A stretch of DNA of 64,000 nt from Paludibacteraceae bacterium (GTDB lineage: Bacteria; Bacteroidota; Bacteroidia; Bacteroidales; Paludibacteraceae), in assembly GCA_017527495.1 (NCBI GenBank), contig JAFXPY010000053.1, positions 1 through 64,000 of the forward strand. The letters are read 5' to 3'. Below, one piece after another: positions 54,272 through 63,854 of the stretch (position 1 is its first letter; each line of letters begins with the position of its first letter). Made by a program: the position numbers and the translations under genes. Under the pieces are notes generated by a model. The model saw only the letters and a program-made list of their open reading frames with translations, was not told the origin of the DNA and ran no database searches.

Positions 54272-57067
54272 CTATTTCTGGTTTTTCATATATTCTCTTA
54301 GTGCCTGAGCTGTGTATGTTTGCGCCTGCATCACTTGTTCGGGCGTACCCTGTGCAACTATTTGTCCTCCTTCATTACCTCCTTCCGGACCAAGGTCAAT
54401 AATGTAGTCTGCACTCATTATTACAGCCGGATTATGCTCAATAATAATTATAGTATGCCCGCGTGCTATCAGTGAATTGAGTGCTTTGAGTAGGGTGTTG
54501 ATGTCGTGATAGTGCAGACCTGTTGTCGGCTCGTCAAAAACAAATATGGTCGGCTGACTTTTTTCTTCAGCAAGAAAAGCCGCAAGCTTGACGCGCTGGC
54601 TTTCTCCCCCCGAAAGCGTACTGCTGTCCTGACCTAATTTGATATATCCTATTCCAACATCTTGGAGCGGCTTAAGTCGTTTTACGATGCGTTGGCAAAT
54701 GATGTTTTTTGTGTCCTGACTGAAAAATTCAATGGCCTGATTTACGGTCATTTCGAGCACGTCATAGATGTTTTTTTCTTTATATTGAACTTCCAAAATA
54801 TCAGGTTTAAACCTCTTCCCATGGCAATGCTCACATTCGAGGATAATGTCAGGCATAAATTGCATTTCGATATGTAATTTACCCTCTCCATTACATTCCT
54901 CACATCTTCCACCAGGTGCATTAAATGAAAAGTGTGTAGGTGTATAACCCATTTGTTTAGCCAACTGTTGATCGGCAAATAGTTTGCGTATCTCGTCGTA
55001 TGCTTTGAGGTAAGTAACAGCATTTGAACGAGATGATTTTCCAATCGGATTTTGATCTATAAACTCAATGTCCTTAGCCATTGACATGTCGCCGTCAATA
55101 GTTTTGAAATAACCTGTTTGTTCTGCTGTGCCGCCATAGTATTTTTTCAGTGCGGGGTAGAAAACTTTACTAATCAAACTTGACTTACCGCTCCCTGAAA
55201 CCCCTGTTACTACAGTTATATTGTTCAGAGGAATGGTAACATCTATATTTTTCAAGTTGTTTTCGCATGCTCCTCTGACTGTTATGAAATGATTAGCATT
55301 GCGTCTGAAAGCTGGTATGGCAATTCTTTCTGCGCCGGTCAGATAGTCGAGCGTATAAGAGTGAAGTGCCGGATCTTGTTTTATGTTTTTTAGATTTTGA
55401 TTCGGACCTTGATAAACCACTCGTCCTCCCAAACGACCGGCCTCCGGGCCTATGTCAATAATATAGTCGGCTGCTCGCATAATCTCGTCGTCGTGCTCTA
55501 CCACAATAACAGTGTTGCCCAAATCGCGCAGTTGCTTGAGAACACCAATCAATTGCTCTGTGTCGCGTGGGTGCAAACCGATGCTCGGCTCGTCTAATAT
55601 GTACATCGAACCAACCAGACTGCTTCCGAGCGATTTGGCAAGATTGATTCGCTGACTCTCACCACCCGACAGTGTTGAAGACAAACGATTCAACGTCAAA
55701 TAATTCAACCCAACCTGTGTCAGGAAATTCAATCTGGTAGTTATTTCAATCAATAGTTGTTTGGCTGTTAGTTGATCTGTTTTGCTCAATTTGAGATTGT
55801 CAAACCATGATTTCAGATCGCTAATAGGCAACTTAATGAGATCGGTTATTGTCTTGTCATTGATTTTGACATAGTTGGCTTCTTTGCGTAACCTACCACC
55901 CATGCACAGCGGGCATTGTGTTTTGCCTCTATATCTTGAAAGCATAACGCGGTATTGGATTTTGGCATATTGCTTTTCTTCAAGCATCTTGAAGAAATCG
56001 TTCAGACCATGGAAATATCTGTTTCCAATCCAAATTAAATTACGCTGCTCTTCGCTCAATTGATAGTAAGGTGTGTATATCGGAAAACCGAACTTACTTG
56101 CATTGTCCATCAGCTCGTAGTTCCACGCACTCATTTTCTCGCCACGCCAACATGCAATAGCGCCATCGGCAATAGACAATGATTTGTCGGGCACAACAAG
56201 ATTTTCGTCAATGCCTATTACGTTGCCAAATCCTTCGCATTGAGGACATGCTCCAAGGGGATTATTGAAGTCAAACAAATGTTCTGATGGTTGCATAAAA
56301 GTCATACCATCAGCCTCAAAGCGTATGCTGAAATTCTTGTATGATTTCTTTTCAACAATATATATAGCACATTCTCCATCGCCTTCAAAGAAAGCAGTCT
56401 CAACAGAGTCTGTAAAACGATTTGCCGTTGCTTGTTCTTGATCTGCAACTATACGGTCAACAAGCAAAAAAAGCTTTTTTGAATCTTCAAACTGCTTGAA
56501 ATCAGCGATTTGAATGAGTTGCTCATTGCAAAACAAGCGAGTGAAACCTTGTCCTTGCCATGTCAGTAATTTGTCTTGCAGCTCTCTGCCGCGAACTTTG
56601 ATTGGCGAAAGAAGCATCAATTTCGTTCCGTGAGCTTGTTTCATTGCGTACTCAACCACGTCTTGTGGCTGATGTTTTTTCACCTCGACTCCGGAAACAG
56701 GGGATATTGTCTTACCTATGCGCGCAAAAAGCAACTTTAGGTAATCATAGATTTCTGTCGTTGTTCCTACCGTAGAGCGAGGATTGCGTGTCGTAACTTT
56801 TTGTTCTATGGCTATTGACGGAGCAATGCCTTCAATGAAATCAACATCAGGCTTTTGCATTCTGCCTAAAAACTGACGAGCATAAGACGATAGACTTTCA
56901 ACATATCGCCTCTGACCCTCCGCATAGAGAGTGTCGAACGCAAGCGACGACTTGCCCGAACCCGAAAGACCGGTGATGACTACAAGTTTATTGCGCGGTA
57001 TGGTGAGATCAATGTTTTTGAGGTTGTTTACTCTTGCTCCCCTAATATGTATGTTTTCGTCGGCCAA
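54272..57067 (-). CDS. uvrA: UvrABC system protein A
   Basis: 931 residues. UvrA finds bulky lesions and loads UvrB in nucleotide excision repair. Two ABC cassettes are intact: Walker [10 protein letters not shown] (33-41) and GVSGSGKSS (about 640), ABC signatures [17 protein letters not shown] and [18 protein letters not shown], and the C-terminal zinc finger CEECNGEG...[10 protein letters not shown] second zinc module (CPQCEGFG...CPLCMGG) is in the first half. It starts 3 bp after the stop of the HU/LysM gene. Confidence 0.96.
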   Translation of the reverse strand: MADENIHIRGARVNNLKNIDLTIPRNKLVVITGLSGSGKSSLAFDTLYAEGQRRYVESLSSYARQFLGRMQKPDVDFIEGIAPSIAIEQKVTTRNPRSTVGTTTEIYDYLKLLFARIGKTISPVSGVEVKKHQPQDVVEYAMKQAHGTKLMLLSPIKVRGRELQDKLLTWQGQGFTRLFCNEQLIQIADFKQFEDSKKLFLLVDRIVADQEQATANRFTDSVETAFFEGDGECAIYIVEKKSYKNFSIRFEADGMTFMQPSEHLFDFNNPLGACPQCEGFGNVIGIDENLVVPDKSLSIADGAIACWRGEKMSAWNYELMDNASKFGFPIYTPYYQLSEEQRNLIWIGNRYFHGLNDFFKMLEEKQYAKIQYRVMLSRYRGKTQCPLCMGGRLRKEANYVKINDKTITDLIKLPISDLKSWFDNLKLSKTDQLTAKQLLIEITTRLNFLTQVGLNYLTLNRLSSTLSGGESQRINLAKSLGSSLVGSMYILDEPSIGLHPRDTEQLIGVLKQLRDLGNTVIVVEHDDEIMRAADYIIDIGPEAGRLGGRVVYQGPNQNLKNIKQDPALHSYTLDYLTGAERIAIPAFRRNANHFITVRGACENNLKNIDVTIPLNNITVVTGVSGSGKSSLISKVFYPALKKYYGGTAEQTGYFKTIDGDMSMAKDIEFIDQNPIGKSSRSNAVTYLKAYDEIRKLFADQQLAKQMGYTPTHFSFNAPGGRCEECNGEGKLHIEMQFMPDIILECEHCHGKRFKPDILEVQYKEKNIYDVLEMTVNQAIEFFSQDTKNIICQRIVKRLKPLQDVGIGYIKLGQDSSTLSGGESQRVKLAAFLAEEKSQPTIFVFDEPTTGLHYHDINTLLKALNSLIARGHTIIIIEHNPAVIMSADYIIDLGPEGGNEGGQIVAQGTPEQVMQAQTYTAQALREYMKNQK

Positions 57068-57070
57068 AAT

Positions 57071-58396
57071 CTATTTCTTTGTTTTGTATTGTTGTACTTT
57101 TTCTTTTGCTTCTTGTTGCTTTTCCGGACTATCGGCGTCTATATAAGGTATAATGAGTTTCATTCCCAAACGAGCACTATTAGGTGCAGTCAATTGGTCG
57201 CGGTTAGCTTCATAAATAAATACCCAAAAATCAGACTGACCGTTATAGTATTTTCGAGCCAAAGCAGCCAATGTAACACCATGCTTTATAGTATCGTATC
57301 TAACATCTTGTTTTGCAGGAAAATCACTTTCATTTGGCTCAATAAATACAGTGTCTTCATCTTCAATAGGCTGAGCTGTACCCTCTGAAATCAAAACTTT
57401 TTCAACAGTGTCGGCACTAATTGTTGAATTGCTGTCAATTGCTGTTGTATCAACAGCCAATTGGTTCTCCTCTGCTTTTGTCTCTTCTTGCGCTTCTTCT
57501 TGAGTAGCTTCGCTATAAGCTGCTTTGTATTGTTCTATTTTGTTTTTAACAAATGAATCTATTTCAGCTTGGAAAACAAAATAGCCGACTACTGCCAAAA
57601 GCAAAATTGTGGCAATAATAATCTCAACAACTAATCTTTTTTTGTTTCGCGGTTTTTTTGCAGGCTTAACCTCCGGAGGTATAATATTTTCTGTATCCTT
57701 GTCTTGTTTTCCTTCCTCTTGCTTCGGTTCCTCTTGTTTCGGTTCTTCTTGCTTTGGTTCCTCTTGTTTTGGTTCCTCTTGTTTCGGTTCTTCTTGCTTT
57801 GGTTCTTCTTGCTTTGGTTCCTCTTGCTTTGGTTCCTCTTGTTTCGGCTCTTATTGTTTCGGTTCTTCTTGTTTCGGTTCTTCTTGCTTTGGTTCCTCTT
57901 GTTTCGGTTCTTCTTGCTTTGGTTCTTCTTGCTTTGGTTCTTCTTGCTGTTCGTTTGTATTTTGCTGATTATCCATCTTTTTCAGGTCGGCAATAAGCAG
58001 CATAATATTGTCGGCCTCATCGCTTAGTTTTTGCAATGGGTCGTTTTTAGGTTGGTCAATAGGATTGCCATTCTCATCAATGATTTGTGGCTCCAAATTG
58101 GCGTATGGTTCATTAACAAGAGTTTTAATTGATGCTTCAGGAGAAAATGTAACCTTATTGTATCCGTCAATGACAATTTCATTACCGGTGTTGACATCAA
58201 CACTTTTTCGTGGCTCATTCCATTGTATTTTGAATGTTCCAAGTCCTGAAATCTTAACTTGCCCGTCTTGTTGCAAACCTACACTAATTTGTTGAAAAAG
58301 AGCTTCAACAAATTGTGCTGCTTGTCGTTCTGATATTTTCGCCTTTTTTGCAAGAAGGCTTTTCAGCTGGCCTATGCCAATTTTATCGTCTTTCAT
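57071..58396 (-). pseudogene. HU/IHF-like domain + EPKQE repeat + membrane helix + LysM-like domain, interrupted by one TAA
   Basis: One reading frame of 442 codons from ATG 58396 with a single internal stop (TAA, 57853-57851). Order: HU/IHF-type domain (about 1-95, LKSLLAKKAKISERQAAQFV, GLGTFKI); a linker; 14 pentapeptides EPKQE plus the interrupted one; a basic stretch PAKKPRNKKR; one membrane helix (about 262-281, IIIATILLLAVVGYFVF); an acidic linker; and a LysM-like domain (IKHGVTLAALARKYYNGQSD...YEANRDQL...MKLIIPYI). The positive-inside rule puts HU in the cytoplasm and LysM in the periplasm. No ATG or GTG follows the stop in frame, so the distal half is probably lost unless the stop is read through or is an assembly error. 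It overlaps the HU gene upstream (ATGA). Confidence 0.85.
57726..57950 (-). repeat. 15-bp coding minisatellite, 15 units
   Basis: Fifteen units of 15 bp (plus strand GGTTCYTCTTGYTTY) without indels encode EPKQE on the minus strand. Unit 9 (57846-57860) differs at two positions, one of which makes the TAA. Synonymous differences between units show they are not a fresh expansion. Confidence 0.92.
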
Positions 58397-58671
58397 CTCT
58401 TGTTAATAACTTCTTTTAGAATGGGTGATTGTTTGAAATTCAGTTGTTGTTTGGGTGGCACAATAGTGCGAACCTTAGTAACGGGATGTACTGAAACACG
58501 CTCTTTTTTTGTGCGTACTTCAAGCGTTCCAAATTCATTGATTTGTATCGCTTTGCCTTTCATAAGCTCGGTTAGAATGATGCTATTGGTGTCGCTCAGT
58601 AAGTCAGCAACTTGTTTCTTGGTCATTCCTGTCTGACCGGCTATGCTGTTTATGAGATCTTTGTTGGTCAT
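58393..58671 (-). CDS. HU/IHF-family DNA-binding protein (second copy)
   Basis: 92 residues, full-length HU/IHF fold: MTNKDLINSIAGQTGMTKKQ, the turn INEFGTLEV and a beta-arm with KERVSVHPVTKVRTIVPPKQ. The arm differs from the HU at 24.8 kb, which suggests other DNA preferences. It overlaps rimO (ATGA) upstream and the HU/LysM gene (ATGA) downstream, so all three are translated together. HU proteins act as dimers; a heterodimer with the HU half of the downstream protein is plausible but inferred. Confidence 0.9.
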   Translation of the reverse strand: MTNKDLINSIAGQTGMTKKQVADLLSDTNSIILTELMKGKAIQINEFGTLEVRTKKERVSVHPVTKVRTIVPPKQQLNFKQSPILKEVINKR

Positions 58672-59954
58672 ATTGTTGCGTATAAATCAAAATTTTCTGA
58701 ATTAACTATTTTTGCTTGGTAAAATTCTCCAATTTTCAGTTGTTGCTCTTTGTTGATAAGTATTTCTTGATCTACTTCCGGTGAGTCATATTGTGTCCTG
58801 CTGATATAATAGTTTGATTCTTCTCTGTCGATAATCACCTTTTGAGTAGTACCTATCAGGTGTTGATTGAGTTCGTCGGCTATTTGTTCTTGTATGCTCA
58901 TTAATTCTTCTTGGCGTTGGTCTTTAATTCGTTGCGGAATATCGTCTTTATAGTGTTTGTTGGCGTATGTCCCGTCTTCATCCGAATAAGTAAAGGTGCC
59001 GAGACGTTCAAATCTTGTTTGTCTTACAAAATCCTTGAGTTGTTCAAAATCATCATCTGTCTCACCCGGGTGTCCAACCATCATTGTTGTCCGCAAATAT
59101 ATCCCCGGAACTTGTTGTCTGATTTCTTTAATAAGTTCAATTGTCTGCTCTTTATTGATGTGTCGTCGCATCAGATTGAGCATGTTGTCGGAAATGTGTT
59201 GTAGTGCGATGTCGAGATATTTGCATACATTATCACGCTCGCGCATCACGGGCAGTATGTCGTATGGAAATTGGGCAGGGTAGGCATAGTGTAGCCTTAT
59301 CCATTCCACTCCTTTAATGTCGGAGATTCGTTGTATCAACTCTGCCAACTTTTGCTCCTTATATATATCAAGCCCGTATGAAGACAAGTCTTGTGCAATA
59401 ACTTGAAATTCTTTGACGCCTTGCGTCGTCAGCCACCTGACTTCATCGACGATTTCCTCTATTGTTCGAGAATGATGCCTTCCCGTGATAAGTGGTATTG
59501 CACAATACGAACAAAAACGATTGCAGCCCTCAGAAATTTTCAAATAAGCATAGTGCGAAGGAGTGGTTATCGTTCGTTGGATTTCAAGCTCAGAGTAGTA
59601 TCTCTTACCCAAATCGGCAATTAACTGATTATAATTGAATTTGCCATAAAATTTATCAACCTCTCCAATCTCTTGTCTCAACTCTTTCAAGTATCTTTCC
59701 GACAAACAGCCCATGACATACAACTGCTTGAGTTTGCCTTGCGTTTTGCGCTGAGCAAATTCAAGTATAGTATTTATCGACTCTTCTTTTGCGTCGCCAA
59801 TAAACCCACAAGTGTTTATGACAGCAATTTCAGCATGCGGATTTGCGCTGTCATGTTCGACAGCAAAACCAGCGGCTTGAAGTTGTCGCATGAGATGTTC
59901 CGAATCAACCAAGTTTTTCGAACACCCCAAAGTTATGAGATCTATTGTTTTTAT
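58668..59954 (-). CDS. rimO: Ribosomal protein uS12 methylthiotransferase RimO (non-canonical start)
   Basis: About 428 residues. It is a radical-SAM enzyme that methylthiolates an Asp of ribosomal protein uS12. The N-terminal MTTase domain has its three cluster cysteines (GCSKNLVDSE, NTCGFIGDAKE, MGCLSERY), the radical-SAM motif is CNRFCSYC, and a TRAM domain closes the protein. The first canonical start is TTG 59930, which gives MGCSKN and cuts off the first strand; the conserved lead KTIDLITLGCSKN is encoded upstream, where codon 1 reads ATA (59954) and the frame closes at a TAA (59978). The enzyme is therefore placed from 59954 with an unusual start. It overlaps the recQ stop. Confidence 0.85.
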   Translation of the reverse strand: MKTIDLITLGCSKNLVDSEHLMRQLQAAGFAVEHDSANPHAEIAVINTCGFIGDAKEESINTILEFAQRKTQGKLKQLYVMGCLSERYLKELRQEIGEVDKFYGKFNYNQLIADLGKRYYSELEIQRTITTPSHYAYLKISEGCNRFCSYCAIPLITGRHHSRTIEEIVDEVRWLTTQGVKEFQVIAQDLSSYGLDIYKEQKLAELIQRISDIKGVEWIRLHYAYPAQFPYDILPVMRERDNVCKYLDIALQHISDNMLNLMRRHINKEQTIELIKEIRQQVPGIYLRTTMMVGHPGETDDDFEQLKDFVRQTRFERLGTFTYSDEDGTYANKHYKDDIPQRIKDQRQEELMSIQEQIADELNQHLIGTTQKVIIDREESNYYISRTQYDSPEVDQEILINKEQQLKIGEFYQAKIVNSENFDLYATI

Positions 59955-62161
59955 ATTCCTAATTCTGATTTTATCTTAATCCTGACAAGTCTTACATCAA
60001 GTTCTGTAATATCGTCTTCGTCTAATTCCTTAATAGCCGTTTTGATGTCATCTGTTTCTGCCGATTTGAAGTAATCATAGATTTCTTCTTCTTTGTCAGG
60101 TTCCATTATTTCTTCAAGGAAATAGTCTATATTGATTTTAGTTCCTGAGTTGACTATTGCTTCAATCTCGTCAAGAAGCTCTTCCATCGACATACCTCTT
60201 TCTTCTGCAATATCGTCAAGGGCTATTTTGCGGTCAATTTTCTGAATGATAGCTATCTTGGTTTGTGAGTTACGAGGCACAGCCCTAATTCTTATGTCGT
60301 CCGGTCGTTCAATCTCGTTCTCTATGACATAATTCTTAATTACTTTGATAAACTCCTCGCCATATCTTGCCGCTTTCCCTTGTCCTACTCCCGGGATGTT
60401 TTGCAAATCATCAATTGTTATAGGGTAGGATGTGGCCATTGCTTCAAGTGATGGGTCTTGGAAAATAACAAATGGCGGAATACCAAGTTGTTTGGACAAC
60501 TTTTTTCTCAAACTACGCAAGATATGCAATAATTGGTCGTCAGCAGCAGCACTCGCACCACTTATATTGCCAAGATCGCCACCATCATCATCGTCATCAT
60601 TCTTGTCCTCAATAGGTATCTTGAATTCAACAGGTTTTTTTATGAATTTCTTTCCTGCTGCCGTCAGTTTCAAAATACCGTATGAATCTATGTCACGCTT
60701 GATATATCCTGCAAGCATGGCACTGCGGATGATTGCTTGGAGTGTCGTCTCGTCAAGATCTTCTGCCACACCGAAATTCTCTAATTCATAGTGTTTATAC
60801 CCATTCACAGATGAAGAACGGTTGCCCTTCAAAATATCTATAATATGTTCAGCCTTGTATTTCTCTTTCAATTTCTCAATAGTGTCGAGAGCAAGTTGCA
60901 GTATCTCAGATTCATCAACCATACGATAATGCTTTCTGCAGTTGTCGCAGTTGCCACAATTATCTTCTGTGTAGTTCTCGCCAAAATAGTGGAGCAAGAG
61001 CCTTCTGCGACATATCGTCGATTCAGCATAGTTTTGTATCTCGCTGAGCAATTGGTCGGATATCTCTTGTTCTACTCCCGCTTTATCTTTGTTTTGAGCA
61101 TATTTACTCTTGAGGAATTTGCGGAGTTTCTCAACCTCTTTTTGATTATAGTAGCAAATGCATTGCCCCTCTCCGCCATCGCGGCCTGCACGACCTGTCT
61201 CTTGATAATAGCCCTCAAGAGATTTGGGCGTGTCGTAGTGAATAACAAATCTAACATCCGGTTTGTCTATGCCCATACCAAAAGCAATTGTTGCCACTAT
61301 GACCTGAGCTTTTTCCATCAAGAAAGCATCCTGATTCTTGTTGCGTTCTTCTGAATCAAGACCGGCATGATAAGGCAAAGCACTAATACCATTAACCTGC
61401 AAAAACTGCGACAACTCTTCAACAGTCTTACGCTTCAAGCAGTATATAATGCCCGATTTGCCCTCCATCGAACGAATATATTTAATTAATTCTCGATTTA
61501 TGCCATCTGTTTTTTTCCTTACTTCATAGTAGAGATTAGGACGATTGAATGAGCTTTTGAACACATTAGCCTTTTGTATGCCAAGATTTTTCTGAATGTC
61601 GTGTTGTACTTTTAGTGTTGCAGTGGCTGTAAGAGCAATTATAGGAGCCTTGCTGATCTTATCCACTGTCTTGCGGATTTGGCTATATTCAGGACGAAAA
61701 TCATGCCCCCATTCTGAAATACAATGAGCCTCATCAACAGCATAGAAAGAAATTTTGATGGAGCGCAAAAACTCCATATTTTCTTCTTTTGTTATTGATT
61801 CGGGTGCGACATAAAGGAGTTTGGTCTTGCCACTTGAAATATCGTTGCGCACCTCTTGTATCTCTTGTTTTGAAAGACTTGAGTTGATGAAATGCGCAAT
61901 TCCGTTGTCTGCACTATAATTCCTGATGCCGTCAACCTGATTTTTCATCAGCGCAATGAGAGGCGAAATCACAATAGCGATTCCGTCCATGAGCAAAGCC
62001 GGTAGCTGATAGCATAACGACTTGCCGCCTCCTGTCGGCATCAACACGAATGTGTCATTACCGTCCATAAGGCTCTCAATAATAGCCTCTTGGTTACCCT
62101 TAAAGTTGTCAAAACCAAAGTTTTGTTTCAAGGCGTTTAACAATTCAGTGTGTCTACTCAT
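59951..62161 (-). CDS. recQ: ATP-dependent DNA helicase RecQ
   Basis: 736 residues. It unwinds DNA 3'-5' in recombination and fork repair. Walker A PTGGGKSLCYQ (42-52), DEAH box in VDEAHCISEWGHDFRPEY, helicase motif VI QETGRAGRDG, a zinc-binding RQC region (CRRRLLLHYFGE...CGNCDNC) and an HRDC domain (about 535-610) are all seen. The last 110 or so residues form an extra acidic C-terminal extension with helix-turn-helix-like sequence (LDDIAEERGMSMEELLDEIE). First gene of recQ-rimO-HU-HU/LysM. Confidence 0.95.
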   Translation of the reverse strand: MSRHTELLNALKQNFGFDNFKGNQEAIIESLMDGNDTFVLMPTGGGKSLCYQLPALLMDGIAIVISPLIALMKNQVDGIRNYSADNGIAHFINSSLSKQEIQEVRNDISSGKTKLLYVAPESITKEENMEFLRSIKISFYAVDEAHCISEWGHDFRPEYSQIRKTVDKISKAPIIALTATATLKVQHDIQKNLGIQKANVFKSSFNRPNLYYEVRKKTDGINRELIKYIRSMEGKSGIIYCLKRKTVEELSQFLQVNGISALPYHAGLDSEERNKNQDAFLMEKAQVIVATIAFGMGIDKPDVRFVIHYDTPKSLEGYYQETGRAGRDGGEGQCICYYNQKEVEKLRKFLKSKYAQNKDKAGVEQEISDQLLSEIQNYAESTICRRRLLLHYFGENYTEDNCGNCDNCRKHYRMVDESEILQLALDTIEKLKEKYKAEHIIDILKGNRSSSVNGYKHYELENFGVAEDLDETTLQAIIRSAMLAGYIKRDIDSYGILKLTAAGKKFIKKPVEFKIPIEDKNDDDDDGGDLGNISGASAAADDQLLHILRSLRKKLSKQLGIPPFVIFQDPSLEAMATSYPITIDDLQNIPGVGQGKAARYGEEFIKVIKNYVIENEIERPDDIRIRAVPRNSQTKIAIIQKIDRKIALDDIAEERGMSMEELLDEIEAIVNSGTKINIDYFLEEIMEPDKEEEIYDYFKSAETDDIKTAIKELDEDDITELDVRLVRIKIKSELGI

Positions 62162-62193
62162 CTTATGGTTAGTTTTGCTTTTTATATTGTTTG

Positions 62194-62225
62194 CAAATTT
62201 AATATCATTTTTTTAATTTATCAAA
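62194..62225 (-). promoter_or_regulatory. recQ promoter
   Basis: Minus-strand TTTG (62222-62225), 20-bp spacer, TAAATTTG (62194-62201). Divergent from the asnS promoter, with 24 bp between the two -33 boxes. Confidence 0.78.
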
Positions 62226-62249
62226 ATTTTGTAGAAAAAAATCTTTTTT

Positions 62250-62280
62250 TTTGTTAAATGGATATTTTGTAGTAACTTTG
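62250..62280 (+). promoter_or_regulatory. asnS promoter
   Basis: TTTG (62250-62253), 19-bp spacer, TAACTTTG (62273-62280), 26 bp before the ATG. Confidence 0.78.
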
Positions 62281-62306
62281 TAGGGCAAAAAAAACTTTAA
62301 TATATA

Positions 62307-63704
62307 ATGAGTAGAATAGAAATAAAACAAGCACTTCAACTAACTAATTATGGTGCTGAAATAAATGTCAAAGGATGGGTTCGAACCCGTCGCGGCAACA
62401 AAAATGTACAATTCATTGCTCTCAACGATGGCTCTTGTCTGAAAAATATCCAAATCGTTGTTGACTTACAAAATTTTACAGACGAACAACTGAAACCAAT
62501 TACTACAGGTGCATGTCTAAGTGTTGTGGGTATTTTGGTTAAGTCGCAGGGTGCCGGACAAACGGTTGAAATCCAGGCTAATAAAATAGAGGTTTATGGC
62601 ACTGCCGAACCTGAAAAATATCCATTGCAGAAAAAAGGACACTCGCTCGAATATCTGCGTGAAATAGCACACCTGCGTCCGCGTACCAACACCTTTGGTG
62701 CTGTGTTCCGCTTGCGTCACAACATGGCTTACGCTATTCACACCTATTTCCACAATCATGGCTATTTCTATTTCCATACACCGCTTATTACCGGTTCTGA
62801 TGCCGAAGGAGCAGGACAAATGTTCCAAGTAACAACGCAAGACCTCTCAAAAATTCAGCTGACAGAAGATGGAAAAGTTGATTATAGCAACGATTTCTTC
62901 GGAAAACAAACTTCTCTGACCGTATCCGGGCAGTTGGAAGGTGAATTGGCAGCTCTTGCTCTCGGAAAGATATATACTTTCGGACCTACTTTCCGTGCCG
63001 AAAACTCAAACACCCCTCGTCACCTCGCCGAATTTTGGATGATAGAACCCGAAGTGGCTTTTATTCAACTCGACGAATTGATGGATTTGGAAGAAGATTT
63101 CATCAAATATTGTGTGCGTTGGGCTTTGGATAATTGCATGGAAGATCTGCAATTCTTGAATGATATGTTCGACAAAACACTCATTGAGCGTTTGCGCAGT
63201 GTCGTTGATACAGAGTTCGTCCGTCTTCCTTACACTGAAGGTATTAAGATTCTTGAAGACGCCATCGCTAAAGGTAAGAAATTTGAATTCCCTGTTTATT
63301 GGGGGTGTGACTTAGCTTCAGAGCACGAACGTTATTTGGTAGAAGAGCATTTCCGCCGTCCTGTGATAATGATAAATTATCCGAAAGATATAAAAGCCTT
63401 CTATATGAAACAAAATGACGATCAAAAGACCGTTCAAGGAACAGATGTCTTGTTCCCGCAGATAGGAGAGATTATTGGAGGCTCTGTTCGTGAAGAGAAT
63501 TACGACAAACTGATGAAAGAAATCGAAGACCGCCATATCCCGATGAAAGATATGTGGTGGTATCTTGACACACGTCGCTTTGGATCGGCTCCGCATGCAG
63601 GTTTTGGTTTAGGATTTGAAAGACTTATGCTTTTCGTTACTGGAATGCAAAATATCCGTGACGTTATTCCTTTCCCAAGAACACCAAAAACAGCAGAATT
63701 TTAA
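62307..63704 (+). CDS. asnS: Asparaginyl-tRNA synthetase
   Basis: 465 residues. It charges tRNA-Asn with asparagine. An N-terminal OB-fold anticodon-binding domain (about 1-110, [20 protein letters not shown]) precedes the class II catalytic core: motif 2 [20 protein letters not shown] and motif 3 [21 protein letters not shown]. The [11 protein letters not shown] segment fits AsnRS rather than AspRS. Single-gene unit with its own promoter and terminator. Confidence 0.96.
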   Translation: MSRIEIKQALQLTNYGAEINVKGWVRTRRGNKNVQFIALNDGSCLKNIQIVVDLQNFTDEQLKPITTGACLSVVGILVKSQGAGQTVEIQANKIEVYGTAEPEKYPLQKKGHSLEYLREIAHLRPRTNTFGAVFRLRHNMAYAIHTYFHNHGYFYFHTPLITGSDAEGAGQMFQVTTQDLSKIQLTEDGKVDYSNDFFGKQTSLTVSGQLEGELAALALGKIYTFGPTFRAENSNTPRHLAEFWMIEPEVAFIQLDELMDLEEDFIKYCVRWALDNCMEDLQFLNDMFDKTLIERLRSVVDTEFVRLPYTEGIKILEDAIAKGKKFEFPVYWGCDLASEHERYLVEEHFRRPVIMINYPKDIKAFYMKQNDDQKTVQGTDVLFPQIGEIIGGSVREENYDKLMKEIEDRHIPMKDMWWYLDTRRFGSAPHAGFGLGFERLMLFVTGMQNIRDVIPFPRTPKTAEF

Positions 63705-63728
63705 TCGTTTATATCGCATATAACAAAA

Positions 63729-63765
63729 CAGATGGCTACAATACTTTTGTAGCCATCTGCTTTGT
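63729..63765 (+). terminator. asnS terminator
   Basis: A perfect 12-bp stem (63729-63740 with 63748-63759), loop ATACTTT, then a T-rich tail, 24 bp after the stop. Confidence 0.85.
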
Positions 63766-63854
63766 TTATCATTTGTTCATTTACCATTTGTTTATTTACT
63801 CAGTTTCGCAAGTGCTACAACGCAGATTACTCGAAATTATTTATCTACTAATCG

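Noticed and set aside
57609..57968. Plus-strand open frame encoding a SSCFG repeat
   Set aside because: It is the antisense shadow of the EPKQE minisatellite; all frames stay open across such a repeat.
62379..62396. T-arm-like GGGTTCGAACCC, suggesting a tRNA gene
   Set aside because: It lies inside asnS, encoding the conserved WVRTRRG segment, and no cloverleaf can be drawn around it.
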